Positions 15,354 to 23,732 of a stretch of 31,973 nt of DNA are shown in pieces. The translations under genes and the position numbers were made by a program. The notes below the pieces were generated by a model that made no database searches, was not told the DNA's origin, and worked only from the letters and a program-made list of their open reading frames with translations. Origin of the DNA: an uncultured Dokdonella sp. (GTDB lineage Bacteria; Pseudomonadota; Gammaproteobacteria; Xanthomonadales; Rhodanobacteraceae); assembly GCA_934526015.1 (NCBI GenBank), contig CAKSZY010000024.1, positions 1-31,973 of the forward strand, written 5' to 3'. The number at the start of each line of letters is the position of its first letter. The first letter of the stretch is position 1.

Positions 15354-17084
15354 ATGACCGAAACGAACACTCCCGGCAACTTCATCCGCCAGATCGTCAT
15401 CGACGACAACGCCAGCGGCAAGCACGAAGGACGCGTCGCCACGCGTTTCCCGCCGGAGCCGAACGGCTACCTGCACCTCGGCCATGGCAAGAGCATCGGC
15501 CTCAATTTCGGCATCGCGCGCGATTTCGGCGGCACCTGCAACCTGCGTTTCGACGACACCAACCCGGCGCGCGAAGACGTCGAGTACGTCGAGGCGATCA
15601 AGGACGACGTGCACTGGCTCGGCTTCGACTGGGCGGAACTGCGCCACGCCTCGGACTATTTCGAGGTGTTCTACCGCTGCGCGATCAAGCTGATCGAAAC
15701 CGGCAAGGCCTATGTCTGCGACCTCAGCGCCGAGGAAGTGCGCGCCTACCGCGGTACGCTGACCGAACCCGGCCGCGACTCGCCGTACCGCGGGCGCAGT
15801 GTCGAGGAGAGCCTCGACCTGTTCCGGCGCATGCGTGCCGGCGAGTTCGCCGACGGCTCGCGCACCCTGCGTGCGCGCATCGACATGGCCGCCGGCAACA
15901 TCAACATGCGCGACCCGGCCATCTACCGCATCCGCAAACTGACCCACCAGAACACCGGCGACGCCTGGCCGATCTATCCGATGTACGACTACGCGCACTG
16001 CGTGTCGGATGCGCTGGAGAACATCACCCATTCGCTGTGCACGCTGGAGTTCGAGGACCATCGCCCGCTGTACGACTGGTTCCTCGACCAGCTCGACCTG
16101 CCGAACGACCGCGCGCTCAGCGAACCGCTGCGCGCAGCCGGCTTCCATTGCGAGCCCGGCAAGCCGAGGCAGATCGAGTTCGCCCGCGGCAACCTCGATT
16201 ACACGGTCATGAGCAAGCGCAAGCTGATGGCGCTCGTGCAGGACGGCCTCGTCGATGGCTGGGACGATCCGCGCATGCCGACCCTGTCCGGCGTGCGCCG
16301 GCGCGGTTTCCCGGCGGCGGCCGTGCGCACGTTCTGGGAACGCGCCGGGGTGACCAAGCAGAACTCGGTGATCGAGTACGGCGTGCTCGAGGGCTGCGTG
16401 CGCGAGGTGCTCGATGCAGAGGCACCACGCCGGCTCGGCGTGATCGATCCGCTGAAGCTCGTCCTCACCAACCTGGCGGAAGGACACCTCGAGACGCTGC
16501 GCTTCCCGAACCACCCGAAGAACGAGGCGTTCGGCGAGCGCGAGGTGCCGTTTGCGCGCGAACTGTGGATCGAGCGCGAGGATTTCATGGAGGAACCGGT
16601 GAAGGGCTTCCATCGCCTCGTGCCGGGCGGCGAGGTGCGCCTGCGCGGGGTCGGCATCGCGCGCTGCGTCGATGTGGTCAAGGACGCCGACGGCGCGATC
16701 GTCGAGTTGCGCGGCACGCTCGATGCCGACACCCGTCCCGGCCAGCCCGGCGCCGAGCGCAAGGTCAAGGGCACCATCCACTGGGTCAGCGCGGCGCATG
16801 CGCTGGCCGCCGAGGTTCGCCTCTACGACCGCCTGTTCGACGTCGCCGATCCGGATGACGACAGCGACGGCAAGAGCTATCGCGATCATCTCAACCCGAA
16901 CTCCAAGCGCGTCGTGCGCGCCTGGCTCGAGCCTTCGCTGGCCGGCGCCGCGAACGAGTCGGCCTGGCAGTTCGAGCGCCTCGGCTATTTCGTCGCCGAC
17001 CGCCACGACCACCGCGCGGGGGCACCCGTGTTCAACCGCGTGGTCACCCTGCGCGACACCTGGGCGCGGGTCGCCGGACGCTGA
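15354..17084 (+). CDS. glnS: Glutaminyl-tRNA synthetase
   Basis: A 576-residue class I aminoacyl-tRNA synthetase; E. coli GlnRS has 554. It charges tRNA-Gln directly with glutamine in the cytoplasm. The HIGH-type motif is HLGH (41-44) within PEPNGYLHLGHGK, and the KMSKS-type loop is VMSKRKL (285-291). The conserved RFDDTNP segment and the C-terminal anticodon-binding beta-barrels (about 340-560) are intact, and NRVVTLRDTW closes the protein. The start MTETNTPGNFIRQIV matches the family N-terminus. It heads a same-strand series continuing with the lipoprotein, deaminase and rlmM genes. Confidence 0.98.
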   Translation: MTETNTPGNFIRQIVIDDNASGKHEGRVATRFPPEPNGYLHLGHGKSIGLNFGIARDFGGTCNLRFDDTNPAREDVEYVEAIKDDVHWLGFDWAELRHASDYFEVFYRCAIKLIETGKAYVCDLSAEEVRAYRGTLTEPGRDSPYRGRSVEESLDLFRRMRAGEFADGSRTLRARIDMAAGNINMRDPAIYRIRKLTHQNTGDAWPIYPMYDYAHCVSDALENITHSLCTLEFEDHRPLYDWFLDQLDLPNDRALSEPLRAAGFHCEPGKPRQIEFARGNLDYTVMSKRKLMALVQDGLVDGWDDPRMPTLSGVRRRGFPAAAVRTFWERAGVTKQNSVIEYGVLEGCVREVLDAEAPRRLGVIDPLKLVLTNLAEGHLETLRFPNHPKNEAFGEREVPFARELWIEREDFMEEPVKGFHRLVPGGEVRLRGVGIARCVDVVKDADGAIVELRGTLDADTRPGQPGAERKVKGTIHWVSAAHALAAEVRLYDRLFDVADPDDDSDGKSYRDHLNPNSKRVVRAWLEPSLAGAANESAWQFERLGYFVADRHDHRAGAPVFNRVVTLRDTWARVAGR

Positions 17085-17112
17085 TGCCGCCTCCGGACGG
17101 GGTGCGCGGCGC

Positions 17113-17118
17113 TATCAT
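17113..17118 (+). promoter_or_regulatory. Putative -10 box (TATCAT) just before the lipoprotein start
   Basis: GCTATCATCGGCG places a TATCAT box only 6 bases before the ATG at 17125. If used, transcription would begin at or next to the start codon, giving a leaderless message. No -35 match is visible. Confidence 0.3.
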
Positions 17119-17124
17119 CGGCGC

Positions 17125-17433
17125 ATGCGCGCCCTCGTCCTCCTGCTCGTGTTCTTCTGCACCGGTTGCGCCGCGGCTCCGTCGACACCGCTGCCGGCTG
17201 CCGGCGAGGTCGACGACCGCTGTCGCATCGATGCCGACTGCGTGGTCAAGGATGTCGGCAACTGCTGCGGCTACCATCCGGCCTGCGTCAACCGCACCAG
17301 CCCGGTGTTCCCCGAACGCGTCAAGGCCGAATGCGCGGAGAAGGGAATGACCGGGGTCTGCGGCTTCCCGGTGATCGAGGCCTGCACCTGCCAGCAGGGC
17401 CGTTGCGCGGCCAGCCAGGCGCAGACCGAATGA
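17125..17433 (+). CDS. Small cysteine-rich lipoprotein
   Basis: A 102-residue exported protein of unknown function. The N-terminal MRALVLLLVFFCTGC is a lipoprotein leader whose lipidated residue would be C15; a cysteine at the -3 position is unusual for a lipobox. Ten more cysteines follow in the mature part (33, 39, 47, 48, 54, 70, 79, 87, 89, 94), suggesting up to five disulfides in a compact periplasmic domain. I do not recognise the domain. No Shine-Dalgarno precedes the ATG; a TATCAT box 6 bases upstream suggests leaderless expression. It starts 40 bp after glnS and is followed 36 bp later by the deaminase gene. Confidence 0.75.
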   Translation: MRALVLLLVFFCTGCAAAPSTPLPAAGEVDDRCRIDADCVVKDVGNCCGYHPACVNRTSPVFPERVKAECAEKGMTGVCGFPVIEACTCQQGRCAASQAQTE

Positions 17434-17469
17434 CCGTATCCGCGTGACCGACCCCGAACGGAACCCTGC

Positions 17470-18030
17470 ATGCTCTTCGTCAAGATCGAACTTGCCCTGC
17501 CCGCCTGGATCCACCAGGAAATCGACCCCGCAGCGACCTATCCCGACGACGAGACGCGGGTGGCGCTCGCCATCTCGCTGGCCCGGCGCAACATCGAACT
17601 GCGCACCGGCGGCCCGTTCGGCGCCGCGGTGTTCAGTGGCGATGGCCAGCTCGTCGCGGTCGGCGTCAACCGCGTGGTGCCGCAGACGTGCTCGGTCGCA
17701 CATGCCGAGATGATGGCCTTCATGAGCGCGCAGGCGCGCCTGCGGCGCTTCCGCCTCAACGAGACCGGCGGCCGCTACATCCTCGCCACCAGCGCGCAGC
17801 CCTGCGCGATGTGCTACGGCGCGAGCTTCTGGGCCGGCATCGACGAACTGCTGATCGGCGCGCGCGCCGAGGACGTCATGCAACTCAGCGAGTTCGACGA
17901 GGGGCCGCTGCCGGCCGACTGGGTCGGCGAGCTCGAGCAGCGCGGCATCCGCGTGCGCCGCGACATCCTGCGCCAGACCGCGCGCGAGGTGTTCCAGCTC
18001 TACCGCGAGAGCGATGGCACGGCCTACTGA
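17470..18030 (+). CDS. Nucleoside/cytidine-type deaminase (CDA superfamily)
   Basis: A 186-residue zinc-dependent deaminase of the cytidine/guanine deaminase superfamily. Zinc ligands and the catalytic glutamate are H78 and E80 in the HAE motif, with C112 and C115 in PCAMC. GGPFGAAV (47-54) forms the substrate-binding strand. Length and the SAQPCAMCYGASFWAG stretch point to a guanine deaminase- or TadA-like member; which base it acts on cannot be told. The start is the ATG at 17470, with a weak CGGAA upstream. Its last 17 bases overlap the rlmM start, so the two are translationally linked. Confidence 0.85.
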   Translation: MLFVKIELALPAWIHQEIDPAATYPDDETRVALAISLARRNIELRTGGPFGAAVFSGDGQLVAVGVNRVVPQTCSVAHAEMMAFMSAQARLRRFRLNETGGRYILATSAQPCAMCYGASFWAGIDELLIGARAEDVMQLSEFDEGPLPADWVGELEQRGIRVRRDILRQTAREVFQLYRESDGTAY

Positions 18031-19117
18031 GCCGGCGCCGCCGGCCGCCGCGGCCGTGGTTCCGCTGCACGGCATGCTCGCCTATTGCCGCGCCGGCTTC
18101 GAGGGCGATTGCGCGCAGGAATTCGCCGCGCATGACCGCACGGCGGGCTGCGGCGGCTTCGCCCGCACGCGTGCCGGCAACGCCTTCGTCGAATACATCC
18201 TCGCGGATGCCGCAGCGGCCGCGCGTTTCGCCGCCGCCGTGCGCTGGCGCGACCTGGTGTTCGCGCGCCAGTGCGTGCACCTCGTCGCGCGCATCGACGG
18301 CCTGCCCGGGCGCGATCGACTCGGCGTGCTGATGCCGGCGATCCGCGCCGCCGGCGGCCCCTGGTGCGATGCCTGGATCGAGGCGCCCGACAACGACGCC
18401 GCGCGCGAGCTCGCCGCCCTGTGCCGATCGCTCAATCACGCCCTGGTCGGCGCGCTCAAGCGCGAACAGCTGATCGATCCGGCGGCACCGCGGCGCCTGC
18501 ATGTCTGCCTCGCCGATGCGGACACCGCCTTCGTCGGCAGCACGCGCATCGACCAAGCCGCGCCGTGGCCGGGCGGCATCCCGCGCCTGCGCTTTCCTTC
18601 GTCTGCACCGAGCCGCTCGACGCTGAAACTGGAAGAAGCCCTGCTGACCCTGCTCGATGCCGACGAGCGCGAACGCTGGTTGAAGCCCGGCATGCGTGCG
18701 GTCGACCTCGGCGCCGCGCCGGGCGGCTGGACCTGGCAGCTCGTGCGCCGTTCGCTGCACGTCACCGCCATCGACAACGGCCCGATGGACCCCGCCCTGC
18801 TCGCCAGCGGCCTGGTCACCCACCTGCGCGAGGACGGCTTTCGCTACCGGCCGCCGCAGGCGGTCGACTGGCTGGTCTGCGACATGGTCGAACAACCGCG
18901 GCGGGTGGCCGCACGCATGGCCGAATGGCTGGCCAACGGCTGGTGCCGGCATGCGATCTTCAACCTCAAGCTGCCGATGAAGAAGCGCCACGACGAGGTC
19001 GTGCTGTGTCGCGACCTCGTCGCGCAAGCGGTCGCCGGCCGCCGGCTCGACTGGCGCGCACGCCAGCTCTACCACGACCGCGAGGAGATCACCGTGTACG
19101 CGCGCATCCGCGGGTAG
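18014..19117 (+). CDS. rlmM: 23S rRNA 2'-O-ribose C2498 methyltransferase RlmM
   Basis: A 367-residue SAM-dependent methyltransferase; E. coli RlmM has 366. It methylates the 2'-OH of C2498 in domain V of 23S rRNA. The N-terminal half (about 20-190) is a THUMP-like RNA-binding region starting with LHGMLAYCRAGFEGDCAQE. The Rossmann domain holds the SAM motif DLGAAPGGWTW (231-241), the D in VCDMVE, and the catalytic lysine region FNLKLPMKKR. The HDREEITVYARI C-terminus is typical. It starts inside the end of the deaminase gene. The long Pro/Ala stretch at residues 5-15 is slightly unusual but within normal variation. Confidence 0.96.
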   Translation: MARPTEPAPPAAAAVVPLHGMLAYCRAGFEGDCAQEFAAHDRTAGCGGFARTRAGNAFVEYILADAAAAARFAAAVRWRDLVFARQCVHLVARIDGLPGRDRLGVLMPAIRAAGGPWCDAWIEAPDNDAARELAALCRSLNHALVGALKREQLIDPAAPRRLHVCLADADTAFVGSTRIDQAAPWPGGIPRLRFPSSAPSRSTLKLEEALLTLLDADERERWLKPGMRAVDLGAAPGGWTWQLVRRSLHVTAIDNGPMDPALLASGLVTHLREDGFRYRPPQAVDWLVCDMVEQPRRVAARMAEWLANGWCRHAIFNLKLPMKKRHDEVVLCRDLVAQAVAGRRLDWRARQLYHDREEITVYARIRG

Positions 19118-19160
19118 TACGGTTCGATCCGCCCGCACGCAAAGGGCAGGAATCCCGCGC

Positions 19161-19547
19161 ATGGAACAGCGCCGTTTCGCCAGGCAGCTGCGTCTTCGGA
19201 TGACCGACGCCGAGCGTCTGCCGTGGCGACACCTGCGCGCGCATCGCCTTGCCGACGCGAAGTTCGGGCGCGAGCAGCCGATCGGTGGCTGCGTGGTCGA
19301 TTTCGTCCACTTCGGCGCCCGAGTCATCGTCGAAGCCGATGGCGGCCAGCACAACGAATCCGCCAGCGACCGCGAGCGCGACGCCTGGCTGGCGGGCCAG
19401 GGCTTTCGCGTATTGCGTTTCTGGAACGACGACATCCTGCTGCGCACCGACCTCGTTCTCGAGGTCATCATGGATGCGCTGCGCGCATCCAACCCCTCTC
19501 CCTCGGTCCCTCTCCCGCAAGGGGAGAGGGAAGAAAGGCAGCGCTGA
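19161..19547 (+). CDS. DUF559 endonuclease-like protein with repeat-encoded tail
   Basis: A 128-residue DUF559 protein related to Vsr-type PD-(D/E)XK nucleases. The core is seen in FGREQPIGGCVVDFVHFGARVIVEADGGQH (as motifs: D47 region, E58-x-D60-G-G-x-H) followed by LAGQGFRVLRFWNDDIL. No activity has been established for this family as a whole. The ATG has AGGA nine bases upstream. The last 18 residues (NPSPSVPLPQGEREERQR) are encoded by the palindromic repeat that starts at about 19491, so the gene has run into the repeat and uses a stop beyond it. The partner repeat hairpin follows 13 bp later. Such a gene-repeat association suggests mobility. Confidence 0.8.
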   Translation: MEQRRFARQLRLRMTDAERLPWRHLRAHRLADAKFGREQPIGGCVVDFVHFGARVIVEADGGQHNESASDRERDAWLAGQGFRVLRFWNDDILLRTDLVLEVIMDALRASNPSPSVPLPQGEREERQR

Positions 19548-19600
19548 CGCAGCTTCAAAGCCCCTCTCCCCTCGCGGGAGAGGGGTTGGGGAGAGGGGGC
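19493..19600. repeat. Pair of CCCTCTCCC/GGGAGAGGG palindromes
   Basis: Two hairpins: 19508-19530 (9-bp perfect stem, loop GCAAG) and 19561-19585 (10-bp perfect stem, loop CTCGC), joined by about 30 bases and flanked by further CCTCTCC and GGAGAGGG half-copies. The first is inside the DUF559 reading frame. This is a dispersed repeat of a common type; here it may also act as terminator. Positions 19601-19754 hold only the leader of the nuclease gene. Confidence 0.75.
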
Positions 19601-19754
19601 GGCCGGAGTGCACCGCGTCCGGCACGCGTGGCGCATGCAGGAAGGGCCGCCTGGCCGGACATCCCGCCGGCCCGGGCCAACTCCGGCGCGGTCGACATGC
19701 CTGTGTCAAAATTGCCGGCTAGCGTGTCCGGTCCGGCTCAACCTCGGGGTTCCC

Positions 19755-22526
19755 ATGTTGCGATCAATCCAGCTTCTCGGCGCTGCGCTCGTGCTCGCCG
19801 GTGCGACCACCGGCGCCTCGGCGCAGGTCGTCATCAGTCAGGTCTACGGCGGCGGCGGCAATTCCGGCGCGACGCTCACGCATGACTTCATCGAGATCTT
19901 CAACGCGGGCGCCACCGCGCAGAACCTGGACGGCTGGTCGGTGCAGTACGCCTCGTCCACCGGCACGAACTGGGCGATCACCGCGCTCGGCAACTTCAGC
20001 CTGCAGCCCGGCCAGTACTACCTCATCCAGCAAGCCGCTGGCACCGGCGGCACGACGCCCCTGCCCACGCCCGATGCAACCGGCACCACGGCCATGGCCG
20101 GCGCGAATGCCAAGGTCCTGCTCGCCAATACCACGACCGCGCAGACCGGCGCCTGCCCGAGCGGTGCTGCGGTGGTCGACCTGGTCGGCATCGGCAGCGC
20201 CAACTGCACGCCTGCAGCACCCGCGATGAGCAACTCCACATCCATCGTGCGCAAGAACGGCGGTTGCGCGATCAGCGGCGACGATTCCCAGGATTTCGAG
20301 GCCTCCGGCGTGCCGCCGGTCCCGCGCAACACGGCGAGCACGTTCGCCCCCTGCGGCGGCCCCGCCCTGCCGACCGCCTCGATGGCGAACGTCAGCCTGC
20401 CCGAGGGCGACACCGGCAACACGCCGTTCGTCTTCACCGTGTCGGTCACGCCGACGTCGGCAAGCGACATCACCTTCAACTTCGCCACCGCCGACGGCAC
20501 CGCGATCGCCGGCACCGACTACGTGGCGACCAGCGGCAACGGCACGATTGCCGCAGGCAGCGGCTCGACCACGATCACGGTCGAGGTCATCGCCAACACC
20601 ACGCCGCAGTCGACCCGCAGCTTCCGCCTCGACTTGAGCGCCATCAGCGGCGCCATCCCGGCCACGCTCAGCGCCACCGGCACGATCCAGGACGACGACG
20701 TCGGCACCTACGCCATCCACGAAATCCAGGGCTCGGGCCTCGTCTCGCCGATCGTCGGCCAGCGCGTGCGCACCGAAGGCAACATCGTCACCGCAGTCGG
20801 TCCGCAGGGCTTCTGGATGCAGACCCCGGACGGCGAGGACGACAACGACCCGCTGACCTCGGAAGGCATCTACGTGTTCACCAGCACGGCTCCGGCCGGC
20901 ATCGTCGTCGGTGACGCAGTCAATCTCGTCGCCACGGTCACCGAATACTTCGAGCTGACCGAGCTGACCTCGGTCAGCGGCCTCGTCGTCACCAGCACCG
21001 GCAACGACCTGCCGGCGGCAATCGAATTCGATGCCGCAACGCCCTCGCCCGACCCCGACAACCTCAGCTGCGGAACGCTCAGCAACCTCGAGTGTTTCGA
21101 GGGCATGCGCATCGGCATCGCCGAAGGCATCGTCGCGCGCGGCAACCAGTACTTCAGCACCGACATCTACGGTCAGGTGTTCGTCTCGGCCGGTCCGGAG
21201 CGCTCGCTGCGCGGCCCCGGCACCCTGTATCCGCTGGTGCCGGGCGTCGGCAATCCGGCAGCCGGCACGTTCAGCGGCAATCCGCACATCTTCGAACTCG
21301 ATGCCGATGCCCTCGGTGCGGTGCCGGCCGATACCGAAATCACCGGCGGCACGCGCTTCAGCGCCACCGGCGTGCTGACCTTCAGCTTCGGCGACTACGA
21401 CTTCCTGCCGACCACCTTCACGGTGACCGAAGCGGCACCGCTGCCGCGCGCGGTGCCGGCCGGCCAGGGCAGCGCCGAACTGCGCATCGGTGCGTTCAAC
21501 GTGCTGCGCCTGTGCGACACCGATCCGAACAACACGCCGGGGACCTGCGGCAACGGCGGCGAGCCCGACCAGGCGGCGCTCGACCTCAAGCTCGCGCGCC
21601 TGTCCGACTACATCGGCAACGTGCTCGAATTGCCGGACGTGCTCGGCATGGTCGAAGTCGAGAACCTGGCCGTGCTGCAGCTGCTCGCGACGAAGATCGC
21701 CAGCGACCACGGCATCACCTACACCGCCCACCTCGAGGAAGGCAACGACATCGGCGGCATCGACGTCGGCTATCTCGTGCGCAACGACCGCATCGACGAC
21801 GTCGTCATCACCCAGCTCGACAAGGACGAGATGTGGTTCGACCCGGACGACAACGCCATGGACACCCTGCACGATCGCCCGCTGCTGCGTCTGGATGCGA
21901 CGTTCCAGGACAACCCGTTCAGCGTGTTCGTCGTGCATCCGAAGTCGCGCAGCTGCGTCGATCGCCCGACCGGCTCGAACTGCACCCAGGCCGACGTCGA
22001 TCGCAACCGCCTCAAGCGCTTCAACCAGGCGAAGTCGATGGCCCTGCGCGTGCAGGAAATCCAGCAGCTGCACGCCGATCGTCCGGTGCTGGTGATCGGC
22101 GACTTCAACGACTACGTCGACAGCGACGGCTTCGTGCACATCACCGGCCTGATCCAGGGCAGCTACGACGACGACGCCAACGTCGTCGACCTCGGCGGCC
22201 CCAACATCGTCTCGCCGCCGCTGTGGAACGCGGTCACCTCGCTGCCGGCCAACGAGCAGTATTCGTTCCTGTTCACCGAGAACTTCGGCGCGATCTTCGG
22301 CTACACCGCGCGCGACGTGCCGGTCACCCAGGTGCTCGACCACGCCCTGCTCAACACGGTCGCGCAGCGCTGGTTCGCCGGCTTCGACTACGGTCGCGCC
22401 AACCTCGATGCGGCCGACCAGACCGAACGCCTCAGCACCGGCGCCATCGGGGTTTCCGACCACGACGGCTTCGTCCTGCGCCTGGCCACCGACCGCATCT
22501 TCGCCGACAGCTTCGGCGGCGACTGA
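19755..22526 (+). CDS. Secreted multidomain nuclease (ExeM/NucH-like)
   Basis: A 923-residue exported protein likely to degrade extracellular DNA. Domain order: signal peptide (1-23, ending ASA-Q); lamin-tail domain (about 24-165, VVISQVYGGGGNSG...FIEIFNAG); Calx-beta domain (about 206-314, VSLPEGDTGN...FATADGTAIAGTDY); an OB-like nuclease-associated domain (about 317-420, VRTEGNIVTAV...GFWMQTPDG); and an endonuclease/exonuclease/phosphatase domain (about 575-915). The last begins at IGAFNVLRL and includes VEVENL, VLVIGDFNDY (near 780) and the catalytic SDHDG (near 901). The usual NHLKSK motif is VVHPKSRS here. The protein ends IFADSFGGD, like the delta-60 protein's tail. The start at 19755 is chosen for the signal peptide; no Shine-Dalgarno is clear. 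Confidence 0.88.
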   Translation: MLRSIQLLGAALVLAGATTGASAQVVISQVYGGGGNSGATLTHDFIEIFNAGATAQNLDGWSVQYASSTGTNWAITALGNFSLQPGQYYLIQQAAGTGGTTPLPTPDATGTTAMAGANAKVLLANTTTAQTGACPSGAAVVDLVGIGSANCTPAAPAMSNSTSIVRKNGGCAISGDDSQDFEASGVPPVPRNTASTFAPCGGPALPTASMANVSLPEGDTGNTPFVFTVSVTPTSASDITFNFATADGTAIAGTDYVATSGNGTIAAGSGSTTITVEVIANTTPQSTRSFRLDLSAISGAIPATLSATGTIQDDDVGTYAIHEIQGSGLVSPIVGQRVRTEGNIVTAVGPQGFWMQTPDGEDDNDPLTSEGIYVFTSTAPAGIVVGDAVNLVATVTEYFELTELTSVSGLVVTSTGNDLPAAIEFDAATPSPDPDNLSCGTLSNLECFEGMRIGIAEGIVARGNQYFSTDIYGQVFVSAGPERSLRGPGTLYPLVPGVGNPAAGTFSGNPHIFELDADALGAVPADTEITGGTRFSATGVLTFSFGDYDFLPTTFTVTEAAPLPRAVPAGQGSAELRIGAFNVLRLCDTDPNNTPGTCGNGGEPDQAALDLKLARLSDYIGNVLELPDVLGMVEVENLAVLQLLATKIASDHGITYTAHLEEGNDIGGIDVGYLVRNDRIDDVVITQLDKDEMWFDPDDNAMDTLHDRPLLRLDATFQDNPFSVFVVHPKSRSCVDRPTGSNCTQADVDRNRLKRFNQAKSMALRVQEIQQLHADRPVLVIGDFNDYVDSDGFVHITGLIQGSYDDDANVVDLGGPNIVSPPLWNAVTSLPANEQYSFLFTENFGAIFGYTARDVPVTQVLDHALLNTVAQRWFAGFDYGRANLDAADQTERLSTGAIGVSDHDGFVLRLATDRIFADSFGGD

Positions 22527-22536
22527 GCCGGAATCC

Positions 22537-22566
22537 GGCCGGCGGCGGCGCTTGCTGCCGCCGGCC
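22537..22566 (+). terminator. GC-rich hairpin after the nuclease gene
   Basis: A perfect 10-bp stem (GGCCGGCGGC / GCCGCCGGCC) lies 11 bp after the stop codon, in the 123-bp convergent gap. There is no T-run, so it is a probable but not classical terminator. Confidence 0.5.
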
Positions 22567-22649
22567 ATCGTCGCCGGCCGCGTCTTCCCGCAACCCTGCC
22601 GGCACGATGCGACGTGCCGGTGATCGGCAGGGACGACGCCGGCAGGCGA

Positions 22650-23378
22650 TCAGGCGCGCTTGCCGGACCTTTGCCCCAGCCAGCCGACCACGCGTGCGGC
22701 GGCAGCCGCGGACGGGGCACCGAGCAGCGGACCGACGTGGCTGGCCTCGCGCAGGCATTCGAAATCCGCCCCCAGGCGCACGGCCAGTGCGCGGCTGGCA
22801 AACGCCGGCACGTCATCGTCGCGCCCGCTGGCGAGCACGAGGGCCGGACAGGTCGGCCAATCGATCGCAATGCCGGCCTGCGCCTCGTTGAGCACGGCCC
22901 CGGATTCGTCGCGCCAGCGCCGGAAGGCGTGCAGGACGGCGGCATCGTCGGCATCCGGCAGCGCCCGCAACGTGTCCTGCAGCGTGCGCGCGCTGCGCCA
23001 GGGCACCAGCGCCGGATGGTTGGTTGCCGGCAGGCGCGCCACCACCCCGGCAGGCGGCATCGCATTGACCAGCACCAGCGCGTCGACGCGGGTTTCCGCG
23101 GCCACCGCCAGCGCCAGCAGGCCGCCGAGGCTGGCGCCGACCAGGACCAGCGCAACGCCGTCGCCGGCGGCATTCCGGCACCATGCGGCCACCTGCGCGC
23201 GATAGTCGGCGAAGCGGGTGTCGGCAAGACCGCCGGCAGCGGCCTGCAGGTCGGCGCTGACCACCTCGATCGCGTGGGCACCGAGCACGCGGCTCCAGAT
23301 CGCCCATTCCCAGGCGCCGCCGCCGGCACCGTGCACGCACACCGCGCGCCAGCGCCTAGTGTCGATCGGTTCGCTCAC
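22650..23378 (-). CDS. Alpha/beta hydrolase
   Basis: A 242-residue alpha/beta-fold hydrolase. The nucleophile is S83 in VGASLGGLLAL, the general base H214 in EASHVGPLL, and the acid is within GRDDDVP (D187 or D188). The oxyanion-region motif VHGAGGGAWEW is at 15-25. It resembles small serine esterases such as BioH and RutD, but the substrate is unknown. The reading frame has no suitable ATG: I chose a GTG at 23378 (VSEPIDTRRWRAV), which is preceded by GAGGGCG. A CATAAT box on the minus strand at 23421-23426 could be its -10. The gene is convergent with the nuclease. Confidence 0.82.
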   Translation of the reverse strand: MSEPIDTRRWRAVCVHGAGGGAWEWAIWSRVLGAHAIEVVSADLQAAAGGLADTRFADYRAQVAAWCRNAAGDGVALVLVGASLGGLLALAVAAETRVDALVLVNAMPPAGVVARLPATNHPALVPWRSARTLQDTLRALPDADDAAVLHAFRRWRDESGAVLNEAQAGIAIDWPTCPALVLASGRDDDVPAFASRALAVRLGADFECLREASHVGPLLGAPSAAAAARVVGWLGQRSGKRA

Positions 23379-23732
23379 CGCCCTCGGTCCCCCGCGCGGG
23401 CCGATGCCCGTGAATCCGGGATTATGACGCGGACCGACTTCTGCGCTGCAACTTGATCCGTCGGCGTCATGGCGCAAGGCTTGCGGCGACGCCCGCTGGT
23501 CCTGGCCCACTGCCAACCTGCCGCGGAAGTCCGCACGCTTCGCCAGACCGGTCGACGCAAGCGACTGCCGGTCGATCACGATGTGTCGCGGACCGCCACG
23601 CCGGACAGGCCATCCCCGCGAACGCCGCCGCGACGAGACGCGCGTGCGTGCATGCGCTGCCGATCGCGGATCCCGCACGGATGCCCGTTCCTGCACGGAG
23701 GCGACCCGAGCGCACGCACCACGGAGGCGACC
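23379..23732. other. Divergent intergenic region, no gene
   Basis: These 354 bases separate the hydrolase (-) and the EF-G paralogue (+). A CATAAT box (23421-23426, minus strand) with TTGCAG 19 bp upstream may drive the hydrolase. For the plus strand I see no clear promoter. The in-frame upstream extension of the EF-G frame is Arg/Pro-rich and not family-like, so it is not counted as coding. Confidence 0.45.

Noticed and set aside
19127..19140. GGTTCGATCC, resembling a tRNA T-loop
   Set aside because: The flanking bases form no T-stem or acceptor stem, and rlmM coding sequence lies directly upstream.
19764..22568. 934-codon open frame on the minus strand opposite the nuclease
   Set aside because: The plus strand encodes a clear signal peptide and four ordered domains; the reverse frame is Gly/Ala/Arg-rich without motifs.
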